DNA of 22,128 nt, taken from NCBI GenBank assembly GCA_019114925.1, contig DXEO01000016.1:1-22128 (forward strand), given 5' to 3'. A model generated the notes under the pieces. It ran no database searches. It worked only from the letters and a program-made list of their open reading frames with translations, and was not told where the DNA came from. This DNA comes from Candidatus Corynebacterium faecipullorum. Lineage in GTDB: Bacteria; Actinomycetota; Actinomycetes; Mycobacteriales; Mycobacteriaceae. This document shows positions 9,983 to 17,303 of the stretch, piece after piece; positions within the stretch are counted from its first letter, which is position 1, and the number at the start of each line of letters is the position of its first letter. A program made the position numbers and the translations under genes.

Positions 9983-10723
9983 ATGCTACCAACGTCTTTT
10001 GCCCCGAACCTGTACGCGCACTACACCCTGGATTCGCGCGCGACCTCACGCGAACTGGGCGTGCAGTTGGCGGCTGCCGACGCCCACCTCGAAGGCCTCG
10101 GCTACCTCCCCGAGGACACAGAACGCGAGGAACTCGCCGTTGCCGCCCGCATTCTCTGCGAGCCCTCGTCCCGAGCCGGCTATGACCAAATGATGGAATC
10201 AGGTGCTCGGCTCACGTGGGCGCAGCTCGATGATTACGCCACTACCGGGCGCTGGAGCGAGAGCTATCACGCGCCAGCGCCCGCCGCGCCTGTTCAGGAT
10301 GCCCCGCGCGCTACCCCCGGCACCCGCGTTCTTATGGCCATCATCGACTACTTCCTTGCAGCACTTGGCGTATCCCTCATCGTGAGCGTTGGGGTATTTA
10401 ACTCGGATGTGAGTGAGATCTGGCTCACCAGCGTCTCCGGCATCATTACGGTGGCCTATTACATTTGCTTTGAGGTCCTCGCGGGGGCAACGCCTGTGAA
10501 GCTGGTTGCGGGCTATACCGTGCGCGATGTCAACACTCACAACAAGCTCACTTGGCAGCAGAGCATCAAGCGCAACTGGTGGCGCGTGGCCTCCCTCGTG
10601 CCGCTCATCGGCCCGCTGGTTGCCTTCTTTGGTGCCCTCTACGTGGTGACCACGATAGGCCCAAAGAACAACCTACGCGGCCAGCACGACATCCTGGCTA
10701 ACGCCGAAGTAGTGAAAAAGTAG
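9983..10723 (+). CDS. RDD-family membrane protein with a soluble N-terminal domain
   Basis: A 246-residue protein. Residues 1-70 are soluble and resemble a shortened J-domain-like fold: YTLDSRATSRELGVQL at the front and ILCEPSSRAGYDQMM at the end, recalling the 'LsDpekRaaYD' of DnaJ proteins, but without an HPD motif. A proline/alanine linker (97-112) precedes three hydrophobic segments (115-138, 148-168, 202-224) with RDD-domain features such as PVKLVAGYTVRDVNTHNKLT and IKRNWWRV. The function of RDD proteins is mostly unknown; some act in ion or osmotic homeostasis. It starts 6 bases after the YihY gene, behind GGGCAGG. Its last 26 bases overlap the 3' end of the convergent carboxypeptidase gene. 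Confidence 0.85.
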   Translation: MLPTSFAPNLYAHYTLDSRATSRELGVQLAAADAHLEGLGYLPEDTEREELAVAARILCEPSSRAGYDQMMESGARLTWAQLDDYATTGRWSESYHAPAPAAPVQDAPRATPGTRVLMAIIDYFLAALGVSLIVSVGVFNSDVSEIWLTSVSGIITVAYYICFEVLAGATPVKLVAGYTVRDVNTHNKLTWQQSIKRNWWRVASLVPLIGPLVAFFGALYVVTTIGPKNNLRGQHDILANAEVVKK

Positions 10724-11918
10724 CAATTACTACTACCAGGAGAGCGACGAGTCCTGCCACGAGCCACCCAATCCAGCCCTGCGAGTTCCCAAAGGACGAA
10801 GACCCCGCAGTCGCCTCCGAGGTGGCGGGCGCAGAGGGCGTGGTAGGAACCGGACTGGTTAGTGCAGATTCCGAGGGCTCTTCTTTTCCGGCTGCGAAGT
10901 CATCTAAGTGCCCGACGCCATCGCCGGGGCGGACATCGGAGGCTTCGTGGAGAAGCATCTGCGCCTGCTCCCAAGCGCGGAAACCGTGCTCGACGGTCGT
11001 ATCGAGGAGGACCGCCTGCAGGCGGCGCCCGTCGCGATTAATCGCGCCGACGAAGGTATGGTGCGCGTCCTCGGTATAGCCGGTCTTTCCGCCGATGCCA
11101 TCCGGGTCGTTGAGGAATAGCCCATTGTCGTTCCACAGCTCATAACCGGGCATCTCACCCCAGCCAGGAAACTCCACGTGCTCAGTATCGACGATGCGCG
11201 CGAAGGTGTCGTTGGCAAAAGCCGCGCGGTAAATCAGCGAGATATCCGCCGCGGACGTCGACATCCCTGCCGCGTCCAGGCCCGAGTAGCTCGCCGCCAC
11301 CGTCGAGCGCGTGCCAATCTCCTGTGCCTTCGCGTTGACCTTTTTTAGCGCCTCCTCATCCCCGCCAACGGCCTGCGCGAGGGCGTGCGCGGCGTCGTTG
11401 CCGGACGCCATGAGCAAACCCTGCAGAAGCTGCTCCACGGTGTAGACCCCATCGGGGCCGAGGCCGACGGCGGAGCCTTCGACGGAGGCGTCGTCAAGCG
11501 TGGCGGTGATCCACTGGTCCAGGGGAAGTTCCTCGATGACCACGAGTGCTAGCAGCGCCTTGATGATGGAGGCTGGGCGGTAGCGGCCGTTGGGATCCTT
11601 CATGGCGATGATTTCGCCGGTGTCTAGGTCGCTGACCATCCACGCCGAGGCCACGACGTCCTTGTTCAGCCGAAAACCGCTAGGGGCTGTCACGCCGCAC
11701 GCAGCGCCCTCAACCGCGGGAAGGGGAGTGGGCGCTTCCTGGCCGGGCGCTAACCTCTCGGAGGTGGTCGTCGGCTCCTCGGGAACGAGGGAATGCGGGC
11801 AGGAGTCGGTATCCGGCGCGGTGGTGCGCGTGGGCGACGTTGACTCTTCCTCTTCTGCAAACGCGGGCGGCGTCGCGGCCAGGGTGATGGCAGTGAGGAG
11901 TGCGGGGACATGTTTCAT
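10698..11918 (-). CDS. D-alanyl-D-alanine carboxypeptidase (peptidase S11, penicillin-binding protein)
   Basis: A 406-residue exported enzyme that removes the terminal D-Ala of peptidoglycan stem peptides. An N-terminal signal peptide (MKHVPALLTAITLAATPPAFA, cut after about residue 21) is followed by a Ser/Thr/Pro-rich region with Cys40 and Cys74, which could form a disulphide. The catalytic domain has all three penicillin-binding motifs: S117-x-x-K120 (RPASIIK), S172-G-N174 and K278-T-G280. A low-complexity linker leads to a C-terminal helix (383-402) ending LLRR, so it should be anchored on the outer face of the membrane. The ATG at 11918 is chosen because it begins the signal peptide; the frame stays open much further upstream, but only as antisense to the next gene. 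TAGGAT lies 10 bases before the ATG. Confidence 0.93.
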   Translation of the reverse strand: MKHVPALLTAITLAATPPAFAEEEESTSPTRTTAPDTDSCPHSLVPEEPTTTSERLAPGQEAPTPLPAVEGAACGVTAPSGFRLNKDVVASAWMVSDLDTGEIIAMKDPNGRYRPASIIKALLALVVIEELPLDQWITATLDDASVEGSAVGLGPDGVYTVEQLLQGLLMASGNDAAHALAQAVGGDEEALKKVNAKAQEIGTRSTVAASYSGLDAAGMSTSAADISLIYRAAFANDTFARIVDTEHVEFPGWGEMPGYELWNDNGLFLNDPDGIGGKTGYTEDAHHTFVGAINRDGRRLQAVLLDTTVEHGFRAWEQAQMLLHEASDVRPGDGVGHLDDFAAGKEEPSESALTSPVPTTPSAPATSEATAGSSSFGNSQGWIGWLVAGLVALLVVVIATFSLLRR

Positions 11919-11928
11919 AGCGTGCTTA

Positions 11929-11934
11929 ATCCTA
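11929..11934 (-). promoter_or_regulatory. Candidate -10 box for the carboxypeptidase gene
   Basis: TAGGAT on the minus strand, 10 bases before the ATG at 11918, predicting a leader of a few bases at most. It faces an identical box on the other strand 10 bp away. Confidence 0.4.
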
Positions 11935-11944
11935 GACCGCGTCC

Positions 11945-11950
11945 TAGGAT
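11945..11950 (+). promoter_or_regulatory. Candidate -10 box for the deaminase-like gene (leaderless)
   Basis: TAGGAT followed by 7 bases and ATG at 11958; no ribosome binding site. Back to back with the -10 at 11929-11934, so the two promoters must compete for RNA polymerase. Confidence 0.45.
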
Positions 11951-11957
11951 AATCCTC

Positions 11958-12827
11958 ATGCATGACGCACCTCTGATTAGCCCCGAAAATAAAGACTCCG
12001 GCGCCGAGGTTTTCGCCGGCCTGCCCAAGGTGACGCTCTTCGCGCCGTTGCCCACGGATGCTTCCACCCCGGAGGAGCTCCGCGCGGCCACCCACACAAT
12101 TGTGCAGGCGCTTGCCGACGACCACGTGGTCTACGCCGAGCTCCGCCTGCGTCCCCGTGCTTTCTCTTTCGGCGCCGATGAAGCCCTCGCCGCCGCGAAG
12201 GAAGGGCTGGACGTTCCCGGAATCGATGCTCGCCTCATTGTCGAGGGCGATGCTAGCGAGGCCGCGGTTGGCGTGGCGCTGACTGAGTTGTCTGCGGCTG
12301 AGAAGCTCCGCGCGGACTTCATCCCGTGGGAGCGGGACGTTGCCTCCTATGAGGATGCCGTGGCGGCGGTGCAGGCGGGTGCGACGCGCCTTGTGCATGC
12401 CACTGATCTCGTCGATGACTTCAGCGCTGATCTCGACGGCGTTCGCCCGGGTAAGGCATCCGCGTGGGTGCGGGATCGCCGCATCGCATTGACCTTCGCG
12501 CCGCTGGAGGAGCTGCCCGCAGAGGAGCTGGCTGATCATCCTCTGCCGCTGCTACAGCAGCTCGGTTTTACCTGCACGGTGGCGGGGGAGAAGCTCAGCG
12601 ACGTCTTTCTGGCCCTGAGCGAGACCTTCGGCTATGGGCTGGAGGAGTTCTTTGACCTCACCATCAAGGCGATTGAGAACTCTTTTGCCAGCGAAGAGGA
12701 CCGCCAGCGCCTCATCGAGCAAGAAATCCTGCCCGCCTACGAGGAACTGGCGGATCCGGAATTCGCGGAAGACGCTTCTGATGTGAATGCTTCCGAAGCG
12801 GAAGAAGACAGCGAGTCTTCCGAGTAA
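11958..12827 (+). CDS. Adenosine-deaminase-like protein lacking the metal site (probable pseudoenzyme)
   Basis: A 289-residue soluble protein whose outline follows the adenosine deaminase barrel: LPKVTLFAPLPTDASTPEEL matches the N-terminal LPKxELHxHLxG...PETL block, VVYAELRLRPRAF the V-Y-AELR-F-P strand, LVHATDLVDDF the R-GHG region, RRIALTFAPLEEL the CPTSN strand, and DHPLPLLQQLGFTCTVAGEKL the HP--L---G--V---TDD block. The metal- and substrate-binding residues are missing: HxH reads F-A, GHG reads HAT, and TDD reads AGE. The protein is shorter than true deaminases (about 340) and ends in an acidic Glu/Ser tail. It is unlikely to deaminate adenosine; a structural or regulatory role is inferred. 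The start follows the leaderless box. It converges on the next gene with 3 bases between stops. Confidence 0.7.
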   Translation: MHDAPLISPENKDSGAEVFAGLPKVTLFAPLPTDASTPEELRAATHTIVQALADDHVVYAELRLRPRAFSFGADEALAAAKEGLDVPGIDARLIVEGDASEAAVGVALTELSAAEKLRADFIPWERDVASYEDAVAAVQAGATRLVHATDLVDDFSADLDGVRPGKASAWVRDRRIALTFAPLEELPAEELADHPLPLLQQLGFTCTVAGEKLSDVFLALSETFGYGLEEFFDLTIKAIENSFASEEDRQRLIEQEILPAYEELADPEFAEDASDVNASEAEEDSESSE

Positions 12828-12830
12828 AAA

Positions 12831-14069
12831 CTAGAAGCGGGAGAAGCGCTTCGTCAGCATTTCCTCTAAGCCCTTCCAGGACTCCGCGTGCTCGGTGTAG
12901 GGCTTGGAAGGCACGTAACCTGCGTGCTCGGTGGAGCCGAGCATGTAGCCCAGATAGTCCTGGAAGCGCGGGTTCTGCAGCATGTAGGAGTTGATGGAGT
13001 CATCCCCGGCCCAGTCGGCGGCATCCGCGCAGACCTCGTAGCAACGGCTCATCTGGTCCGTATCAACAGACTCCGGGCCCTTTTCAATATCGCGGACAAT
13101 GCCGTAGAAGCTGTACTGGTTATCCGGGTGAACGGTGACCTCGAGCTCACCAGCGTTCGCCGCGGCAACGAGCTCCTCCCAGGTGGAGACCTTCGCTAGG
13201 TCATGGTCATCATTTTCCATGATCCAGCGCACCAGCACCTTGGAGCTGGGGAAGGTGAAAATTTCGCCCCACTTGCCCAAGAAAACTGGCTTGCCGTCGA
13301 GGTAGGTGCGCAGGGTGTAGACCGTCTTCTGGTCGGCGGTGATCTTCACCGGGTCGATGCCCGCGGCGGCCCACGGCGAGCTGTCATAGGGATCGGCGGA
13401 TTCCGCGGCGGCCTTGCGCTCTTCCTCAGCCTTCTTGCGGGCTTCCTCCGCTGCTTCGCTGGCGGCGGAGATGCGGGTGGCCGCGTTTGTGGTTGCATCC
13501 TGGGTGAAGTCAGAGGAAGGAACGACCTTGACCACCTTGTCGAGGTCTTCGATGACCGAGCGCCAGTTGCTGTGGATAACGCGGCCCACGCCGGACCACT
13601 CGCTCATACCCTGTTCACCGGCGTAGTGATCGGCACCGCGGGCAGGGTTGCGCAGGATGGAGTGCGATGCGAAGAAGATGACGGTGTGCTCTGCGGCGCT
13701 GACCTCTGCCAGTGCCTGCGCAATCTCGAGGCAGCGTGCGACAGTGGACACGTTCTCGTGGCTGGGGCGGCCGGCCAGGTGTTTCGGCATCCCGATGAGG
13801 TCGTAGACGTTCTTCTTTTCCGGCACGACGCGGTCCGCCGCCTGGGAATTAAAGGCCTCCCACTTCGGGTGATCGAGCAAGTCGTGCTTCGTGCCGGATT
13901 CGAGGAAGCACAGCATCTCGGCTTCGGTATTGAAAAGCAGGACAGATTCGTCATCACCGAGAAATGCCTGCCACTCGGCACCGTTTTGGCGCCACTTTGG
14001 CGCCCACAGCGTATAAAAATCGCCCTCAGAAAGGGAGAGCTTGATGGGGACAATAGCGCGGGTGTTCAT
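12831..14069 (-). CDS. Conserved-type protein of unknown function with an internal domain duplication
   Basis: I do not recognise this 412-residue soluble protein. It has two related halves joined by a charged helical linker. Half one (about 18-175) begins FYTLWAPKW, continues KHDLLDHPKWEAF, STVARCLEIAQAL and ILRNPARGADHYAG. Half two (about 249-405) begins VYTLRTYLDGK and has DHDLAKVSTWEEL, DQMSRCYEVCADA and MLQNPRFQDYLGYMLG at matching positions. The linker (200-225, SAASEAAEEARKKAEEERKA) looks like a coiled coil. There is no signal peptide and no membrane helix. A TTG start at 14075 is possible, but the ATG at 14069 is preferred because TAGACT lies 8 bases upstream. It follows the NlpC/P60 gene by 11 bases on the same strand, so it may be both co-transcribed and separately transcribed. 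Confidence 0.8.
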   Translation of the reverse strand: MNTRAIVPIKLSLSEGDFYTLWAPKWRQNGAEWQAFLGDDESVLLFNTEAEMLCFLESGTKHDLLDHPKWEAFNSQAADRVVPEKKNVYDLIGMPKHLAGRPSHENVSTVARCLEIAQALAEVSAAEHTVIFFASHSILRNPARGADHYAGEQGMSEWSGVGRVIHSNWRSVIEDLDKVVKVVPSSDFTQDATTNAATRISAASEAAEEARKKAEEERKAAAESADPYDSSPWAAAGIDPVKITADQKTVYTLRTYLDGKPVFLGKWGEIFTFPSSKVLVRWIMENDDHDLAKVSTWEELVAAANAGELEVTVHPDNQYSFYGIVRDIEKGPESVDTDQMSRCYEVCADAADWAGDDSINSYMLQNPRFQDYLGYMLGSTEHAGYVPSKPYTEHAESWKGLEEMLTKRFSRF

Positions 14070-14077
14070 GGGCAAAT

Positions 14078-14083
14078 AGTCTA
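14078..14083 (-). promoter_or_regulatory. Candidate -10 box for the duplicated-domain gene, overlapping the NlpC/P60 stop codon
   Basis: TAGACT, then 8 bases, then the ATG at 14069. The TAG of this box is also the stop codon of the upstream gene. There is no ribosome binding site. Confidence 0.35.
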
Positions 14084-14953
14084 CCCTGTGGGCCTCCAGA
14101 AGCCTTTGAAAGCCATCCCCATGTTGTTGGTGCGCAATGGATTGGTCTGCACGGGGTTACCGGCCTCCACCATCTGTCCATCACCCGAGTACATGGCCAC
14201 GTGCCCATCCCACACAACAAGGTCGCCGGGCTGCAGCTCATCCGCGCTCACCTGGCGGCCCACGGTCTGGTTTTCAGCGGTACGCGGCAGTTCCACCCCA
14301 GCCTGGCGCCAGGCCCATTGGGTTAGCCCCGAGCAATCGAAGCTGCCATTGCCGGTGCCGCCCCATCCGTAGGGTGTTCCCAGCTGGGACAGCGCGGCTT
14401 GCACCGCGGCCTGGCCTTGCGCATTTCCTTCACCGGCAGAGGAGGATGCTGAAGCAGTGAGCGCGTGGCGGGCCCCACCTTCCTCCTGCGGACCGCGCAC
14501 TGAAGGGCGCACCGCGCGTTGAGCAATGGGGGCGAGGGGTGCAGCCGCTTGAAGGAGCTCTCCGGCCAGCTGCTTCACACGCAGCATCGCCTTAGCGACG
14601 TACTCCATTGCCAAAGCCTGCAAAGCCGAGCGGGCCGCGGCCTGTGTCGCTGGGTTGGGGATGAGCAAGCCCAAAGCTAAAGGCAGCCCGCGCTGGAGCA
14701 GCTCGAACCCCAGCCCGATGAGGTCCCTGACGGCCGCCGAGATGAGCCCGCGCGCGGAATCTAGCGCAGAGCGCGCCGTGGAAAGGTCCTCGGTGGCCTG
14801 GTGTGCGGTGGCGAAAAGCGCCTGCGGATCTCCGTGCGCTATCTCCGCTAAGGGCCCGGCAGCAGTGAGATCGGGCACAGTGGGCAGGGGGACATCGGGA
14901 AGCTGCGCCGGCTGCATCCGGGCGATGTGAGCGAGTGCTGATTCCAACATCAC
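14081..14953 (-). CDS. NlpC/P60 peptidoglycan hydrolase with a helical N-terminal domain and no signal peptide
   Basis: A 290-residue protein. The C-terminal domain (about 178-290) is an NlpC/P60 cysteine peptidase of the type that cuts D-Glu-mDAP bonds in peptidoglycan: LGTPYGWGGTGNGSFDCSGL with nucleophile Cys207, DGHVAMYSGDG with His251, and MVEAG with Glu263, spaced 12 residues after the His as in the Cys-His-Glu triad of RipA. The first about 150 residues are Ala/Leu-rich and helical, then a flexible linker (150-178). There is no cleavable signal peptide, although the enzyme needs to reach the cell wall. The GTG at 14953 overlaps the upstream TGA by four bases (GTGA); the ATG at 14950 is equally possible. 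The EspC-like partner upstream suggests type VII-style export, which is an inference. Confidence 0.88.
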   Translation of the reverse strand: MMLESALAHIARMQPAQLPDVPLPTVPDLTAAGPLAEIAHGDPQALFATAHQATEDLSTARSALDSARGLISAAVRDLIGLGFELLQRGLPLALGLLIPNPATQAAARSALQALAMEYVAKAMLRVKQLAGELLQAAAPLAPIAQRAVRPSVRGPQEEGGARHALTASASSSAGEGNAQGQAAVQAALSQLGTPYGWGGTGNGSFDCSGLTQWAWRQAGVELPRTAENQTVGRQVSADELQPGDLVVWDGHVAMYSGDGQMVEAGNPVQTNPLRTNNMGMAFKGFWRPTG

Positions 14954-15234
14954 AGACCCCCACAGGCGCTAGCAAGAGCACCGTCAGCGTCCTCGGCCTC
15001 GCGGGCCATGCGGAAGCTGGAGTCCGCCACGGTACCAGCATCCGCCCTGACCTGGGCAAGGCGGGCAGTAAGGTTCTCCATGGCGGAGTTAAATGCGCCG
15101 GTGAAGCCACCCAGAACGGAATCTATAGGCAGCGCCGGAGGGGGAGTGGCGGAGGCTTGGGAGACGGTGGCTAGTTCGTGCGCCAGCCGGCGGGTGTATT
15201 CGGTGTCGATAGTGAATGTGTCAAAGCTAGTCAT
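14950..15234 (-). CDS. Small helical protein resembling EspC-type (ESX-associated) secretion targets
   Basis: A 94-residue protein with two predicted helices separated by a proline-rich turn (PPPALP, about 31-36). The second half (VLGGFTGAFNSAMENLTARL ... SSFRMAREAEDADGALA) has the heptad-like Ala/Leu pattern and final aromatic-plus-acidic segment seen in the EspC/DUF2580 family of type VII secretion targets. The usual tail Tyr is Phe74 here, and a strict YxxxD/E signal is not present. There is no WXG motif and no signal peptide. It overlaps the NlpC/P60 gene by four bases, so the two are translationally coupled and probably act together. The family call is moderate; a small unrelated helical partner protein is the alternative. 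Confidence 0.65.
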   Translation of the reverse strand: MTSFDTFTIDTEYTRRLAHELATVSQASATPPPALPIDSVLGGFTGAFNSAMENLTARLAQVRADAGTVADSSFRMAREAEDADGALASACGGL

Positions 15235-15282
15235 GCCTTATTAGACTGCACCGCCCGCTGATCGGTTCCCGGCGGATTCTTA

Positions 15283-15288
15283 TACAGT
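15283..15288 (+). promoter_or_regulatory. upp: Candidate -10 box for upp (leaderless)
   Basis: TACAGT, then 7 bases, then ATG at 15296; the overlapping TATACA at 15281 is an alternative. A GAAGGG lies only one base from the ATG, too close for a normal ribosome binding site. Confidence 0.4.
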
Positions 15289-15295
15289 GAAGGGC

Positions 15296-15931
15296 ATGGA
15301 TATCCACGTAGTAGACCACCCTCTCGCCGCCTCCCGGCTCACGCTGATGCGTGATGCCCGCAGCGATAACACCGCCTTCCGTGCCGCCCTGCGAGACTTG
15401 GGCACCATGCTGGTGTATGAAGCGGCCCGTGACCTGCCTGTCGAGCATTTTGATTGCATCACTCCCGTCGCTACGGCGGAGGGCACCCGCCTGCAGAACC
15501 CGCCGATTATCGTGCCCATCATCCGTGCTGGTCTGGGCATGATTGACCCGGCGCTGTCCATGATTCCGGATGCCCAGGTCGGCTTCATCGGCATGGCGCG
15601 AGATGAGGAAACCCACGAGCCGGTGCCTTATCTGGAGGCCCTGCCGGAGGATCTCAGCGGCCGCAGCGTCTTCGTGGTCGACCCGATGCTCGCCACGGGT
15701 GGTTCCCTCCTGCACTCCCTGAAGCTCCTCGCGGACCGCGGCGCTACCGACATCACGGCGATCTGCATGGTCTCCGCCCAGCCGGGCGTTGATGCGCTGG
15801 CTAACTCGGGCTTGCCAGTTCGCTTGGTGACCGCAGCGATTGATCCTGCCCTCAACGAGGACGCATATATCGTGCCGGGGCTGGGTGACGCCGGCGATCG
15901 CCTCTACGGCCCCCGCAATATCGACCTGTAG
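15296..15931 (+). CDS. upp: Uracil phosphoribosyltransferase
   Basis: A 211-residue cytoplasmic salvage enzyme making UMP from uracil and PRPP. The protein starts MDIHVVDHPLAASRLTLMRD, as usual for the family, and has PIIRAGLGM (75-82), the PRPP loop VVDPMLATGGSLL (127-139) and the uracil-binding C-terminus IVPGLGDAGDRLYG (192-205). Length equals that of typical UPRTases and no key residue is missing. An in-frame GTG three codons earlier exists, but the ATG fits both the family and the -10 spacing. The gene is divergent from the EspC-like gene, 61 bases apart, so the two promoters share this small region. Confidence 0.97.
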   Translation: MDIHVVDHPLAASRLTLMRDARSDNTAFRAALRDLGTMLVYEAARDLPVEHFDCITPVATAEGTRLQNPPIIVPIIRAGLGMIDPALSMIPDAQVGFIGMARDEETHEPVPYLEALPEDLSGRSVFVVDPMLATGGSLLHSLKLLADRGATDITAICMVSAQPGVDALANSGLPVRLVTAAIDPALNEDAYIVPGLGDAGDRLYGPRNIDL

Positions 15932-15940
15932 AGAAACCGT

Positions 15941-15985
15941 CGGGCAGGGCAGACCGCTCAGTATATCTAGCGCGTGACCTGCCCG
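15941..15985 (+). repeat. Long-loop inverted repeat downstream of upp
   Basis: CGGGCAGG (15941-15948) and CCTGCCCG (15978-15985) are perfect inverted repeats with a 29-base loop. No T-run follows. It may be part of a weak upp terminator or an operator for the amidohydrolase promoter. Confidence 0.3.
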
Positions 15986-16011
15986 GCTAACTGAACCGCA
16001 TGGTCTAGTTG

Positions 16012-16017
16012 TAGACT
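16012..16017 (+). promoter_or_regulatory. Candidate -10 box for the amidohydrolase gene
   Basis: TAGACT lies 32 bases before the GTG at 16050, leaving a short leader that contains GGAGGAGGA. No convincing -35 is visible. Confidence 0.35.
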
Positions 16018-16049
16018 CTTCCCAAGATAAAACCACGGAGGAGGAAGCA

Positions 16050-17231
16050 GTGATCTCGGACTACGTCAGTGAGTGGTTCAGCAACCACCGCGCGGAGGTC
16101 ATCGCGTGGCGCCGCCATATTCACCGCCACCCGGAGACCTCCAATAACGAGGTGGAAACCACCCGCTTCCTGTCCCGCACCCTGCGTGAGTACGGCTTGG
16201 AGCCACAGCTTTTCCCCGAGACCGGCCTCATGGTGGACATTGGTCCCGATACGGAACTTGGGCGCCTGGCCTTCCGCGCCGATATCGACGCGCTTCCGGT
16301 CACCGAAGTCACCGGCCTCGAATACACCTCCGAGGTGCCCGGAGTCATGCATGCCTGCGGGCATGACATGCACACCACCATTGCGCTGGCCACGGCTTGC
16401 GCCTTGGCGGACCTCAATCGCGAGCATCCGCTAGATTTCGGTGTTCGTGTTATCTTCCAGCCCGCTGAAGAGGTGTGGGTGGGCGGCGCCACCGACGTCA
16501 TTGAATGGGGTGCGCTCGAAGGCGTGAACTCCATTTTCGCCGTCCACGTTGAACCGAAGCTGCGCGTCGGGCGTATCGGTGTCCGCGCCGGGGCCATCAC
16601 CTCCGCGACCGATGTCGTGGAAATTAACGTCTCCGGCCCCGGCGGGCATACCTCGCGTCCGCACTTGTCGGCGGACGTCGTCTATGCGCTGGGCAAGCTG
16701 CTGACGGACCTGCCGGGGTTGCTCTCGCGCCGCGTCGATCCGCGCACCGGCACCGTCTTGGTCTTCGGCCAGGTGAATTCCGGCTATGCCCCGAACGCGA
16801 TCCCTGAGACCGGCTCTGTGTCCGGCACTATGCGCACGGCAGACATCGGCATTTGGCGCGACATACAGCAGCTCTTCTCTGAGCTCGTCGAGCAGGTGCT
16901 CGCCCCCTTGGGGGTCGAGCACGAGTTGGTCTATCACCGCGGGGTACCGCCCGCGCTGAACGACGACGTCTCTACCGCCCTCCTCGCTAGCGCTGCCCAG
17001 GCCATTGACCCGCAAGCCGTAGTTCAGGCCCCGCAGTCCTCGGGCGGCGAAGATTTCTCGTGGTACCTGGAGAAGGTCCCCGGCTCCATGGCCCGCCTTG
17101 GCTGCTGGTCTGGCGAAGGTGAGCAGCACGATCTCCACATGGGGGATTTGGCTCCTGATGAGCGCGCCATCGGTGTGGGCGTCAAACTCTTTGGTTCCGT
17201 CGCAGAACAGTTCGCCAACGTGGAGGATTAA
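16050..17231 (+). CDS. M20-family amidohydrolase (N-acyl amino acid / peptide amidase type)
   Basis: A 393-residue cytoplasmic metal-dependent hydrolase that would release amino acids from N-acyl or related amide derivatives; the exact substrate is not visible. Motifs in order: RADIDALPV (76-84), HACGHDMH (101-108) with metal-binding Cys and His, FQPAEE (136-141), AVHVEP with His166, GGHTSRP (198-204) in the dimerisation/lid domain, and SGGEDFSWYL near 330-340. This is the complete M20D pattern. The GTG start at 16050 is preceded by a strong GGAGGAGGA four bases away. It lies between upp and lpdA, all on one strand, with a separate promoter. The corresponding corynebacterial gene is often called amiA. 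Confidence 0.92.
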   Translation: MISDYVSEWFSNHRAEVIAWRRHIHRHPETSNNEVETTRFLSRTLREYGLEPQLFPETGLMVDIGPDTELGRLAFRADIDALPVTEVTGLEYTSEVPGVMHACGHDMHTTIALATACALADLNREHPLDFGVRVIFQPAEEVWVGGATDVIEWGALEGVNSIFAVHVEPKLRVGRIGVRAGAITSATDVVEINVSGPGGHTSRPHLSADVVYALGKLLTDLPGLLSRRVDPRTGTVLVFGQVNSGYAPNAIPETGSVSGTMRTADIGIWRDIQQLFSELVEQVLAPLGVEHELVYHRGVPPALNDDVSTALLASAAQAIDPQAVVQAPQSSGGEDFSWYLEKVPGSMARLGCWSGEGEQHDLHMGDLAPDERAIGVGVKLFGSVAEQFANVED

Positions 17232-17243
17232 GCGCCTAAGCAT

Positions 17244-17249
17244 TACACT
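17244..17249 (+). promoter_or_regulatory. Candidate -10 box for lpdA
   Basis: TACACT in the 72-base gap after the amidohydrolase gene. It predicts a leader of about 45-50 bases that includes AAAAGGAG before the GTG at 17304. Confidence 0.35.
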
Positions 17250-17303
17250 GTGACAAGGATTTCCCAGAGTTCTTAAAGGCAGAATTTTAAAAAAGGAGCG
17301 ACA

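Noticed and set aside
11919..12539. Upstream extension of the carboxypeptidase frame by about 200 codons
   Set aside because: It runs antisense through the deaminase-like gene, would bury the signal peptide inside the protein and has no start signal.
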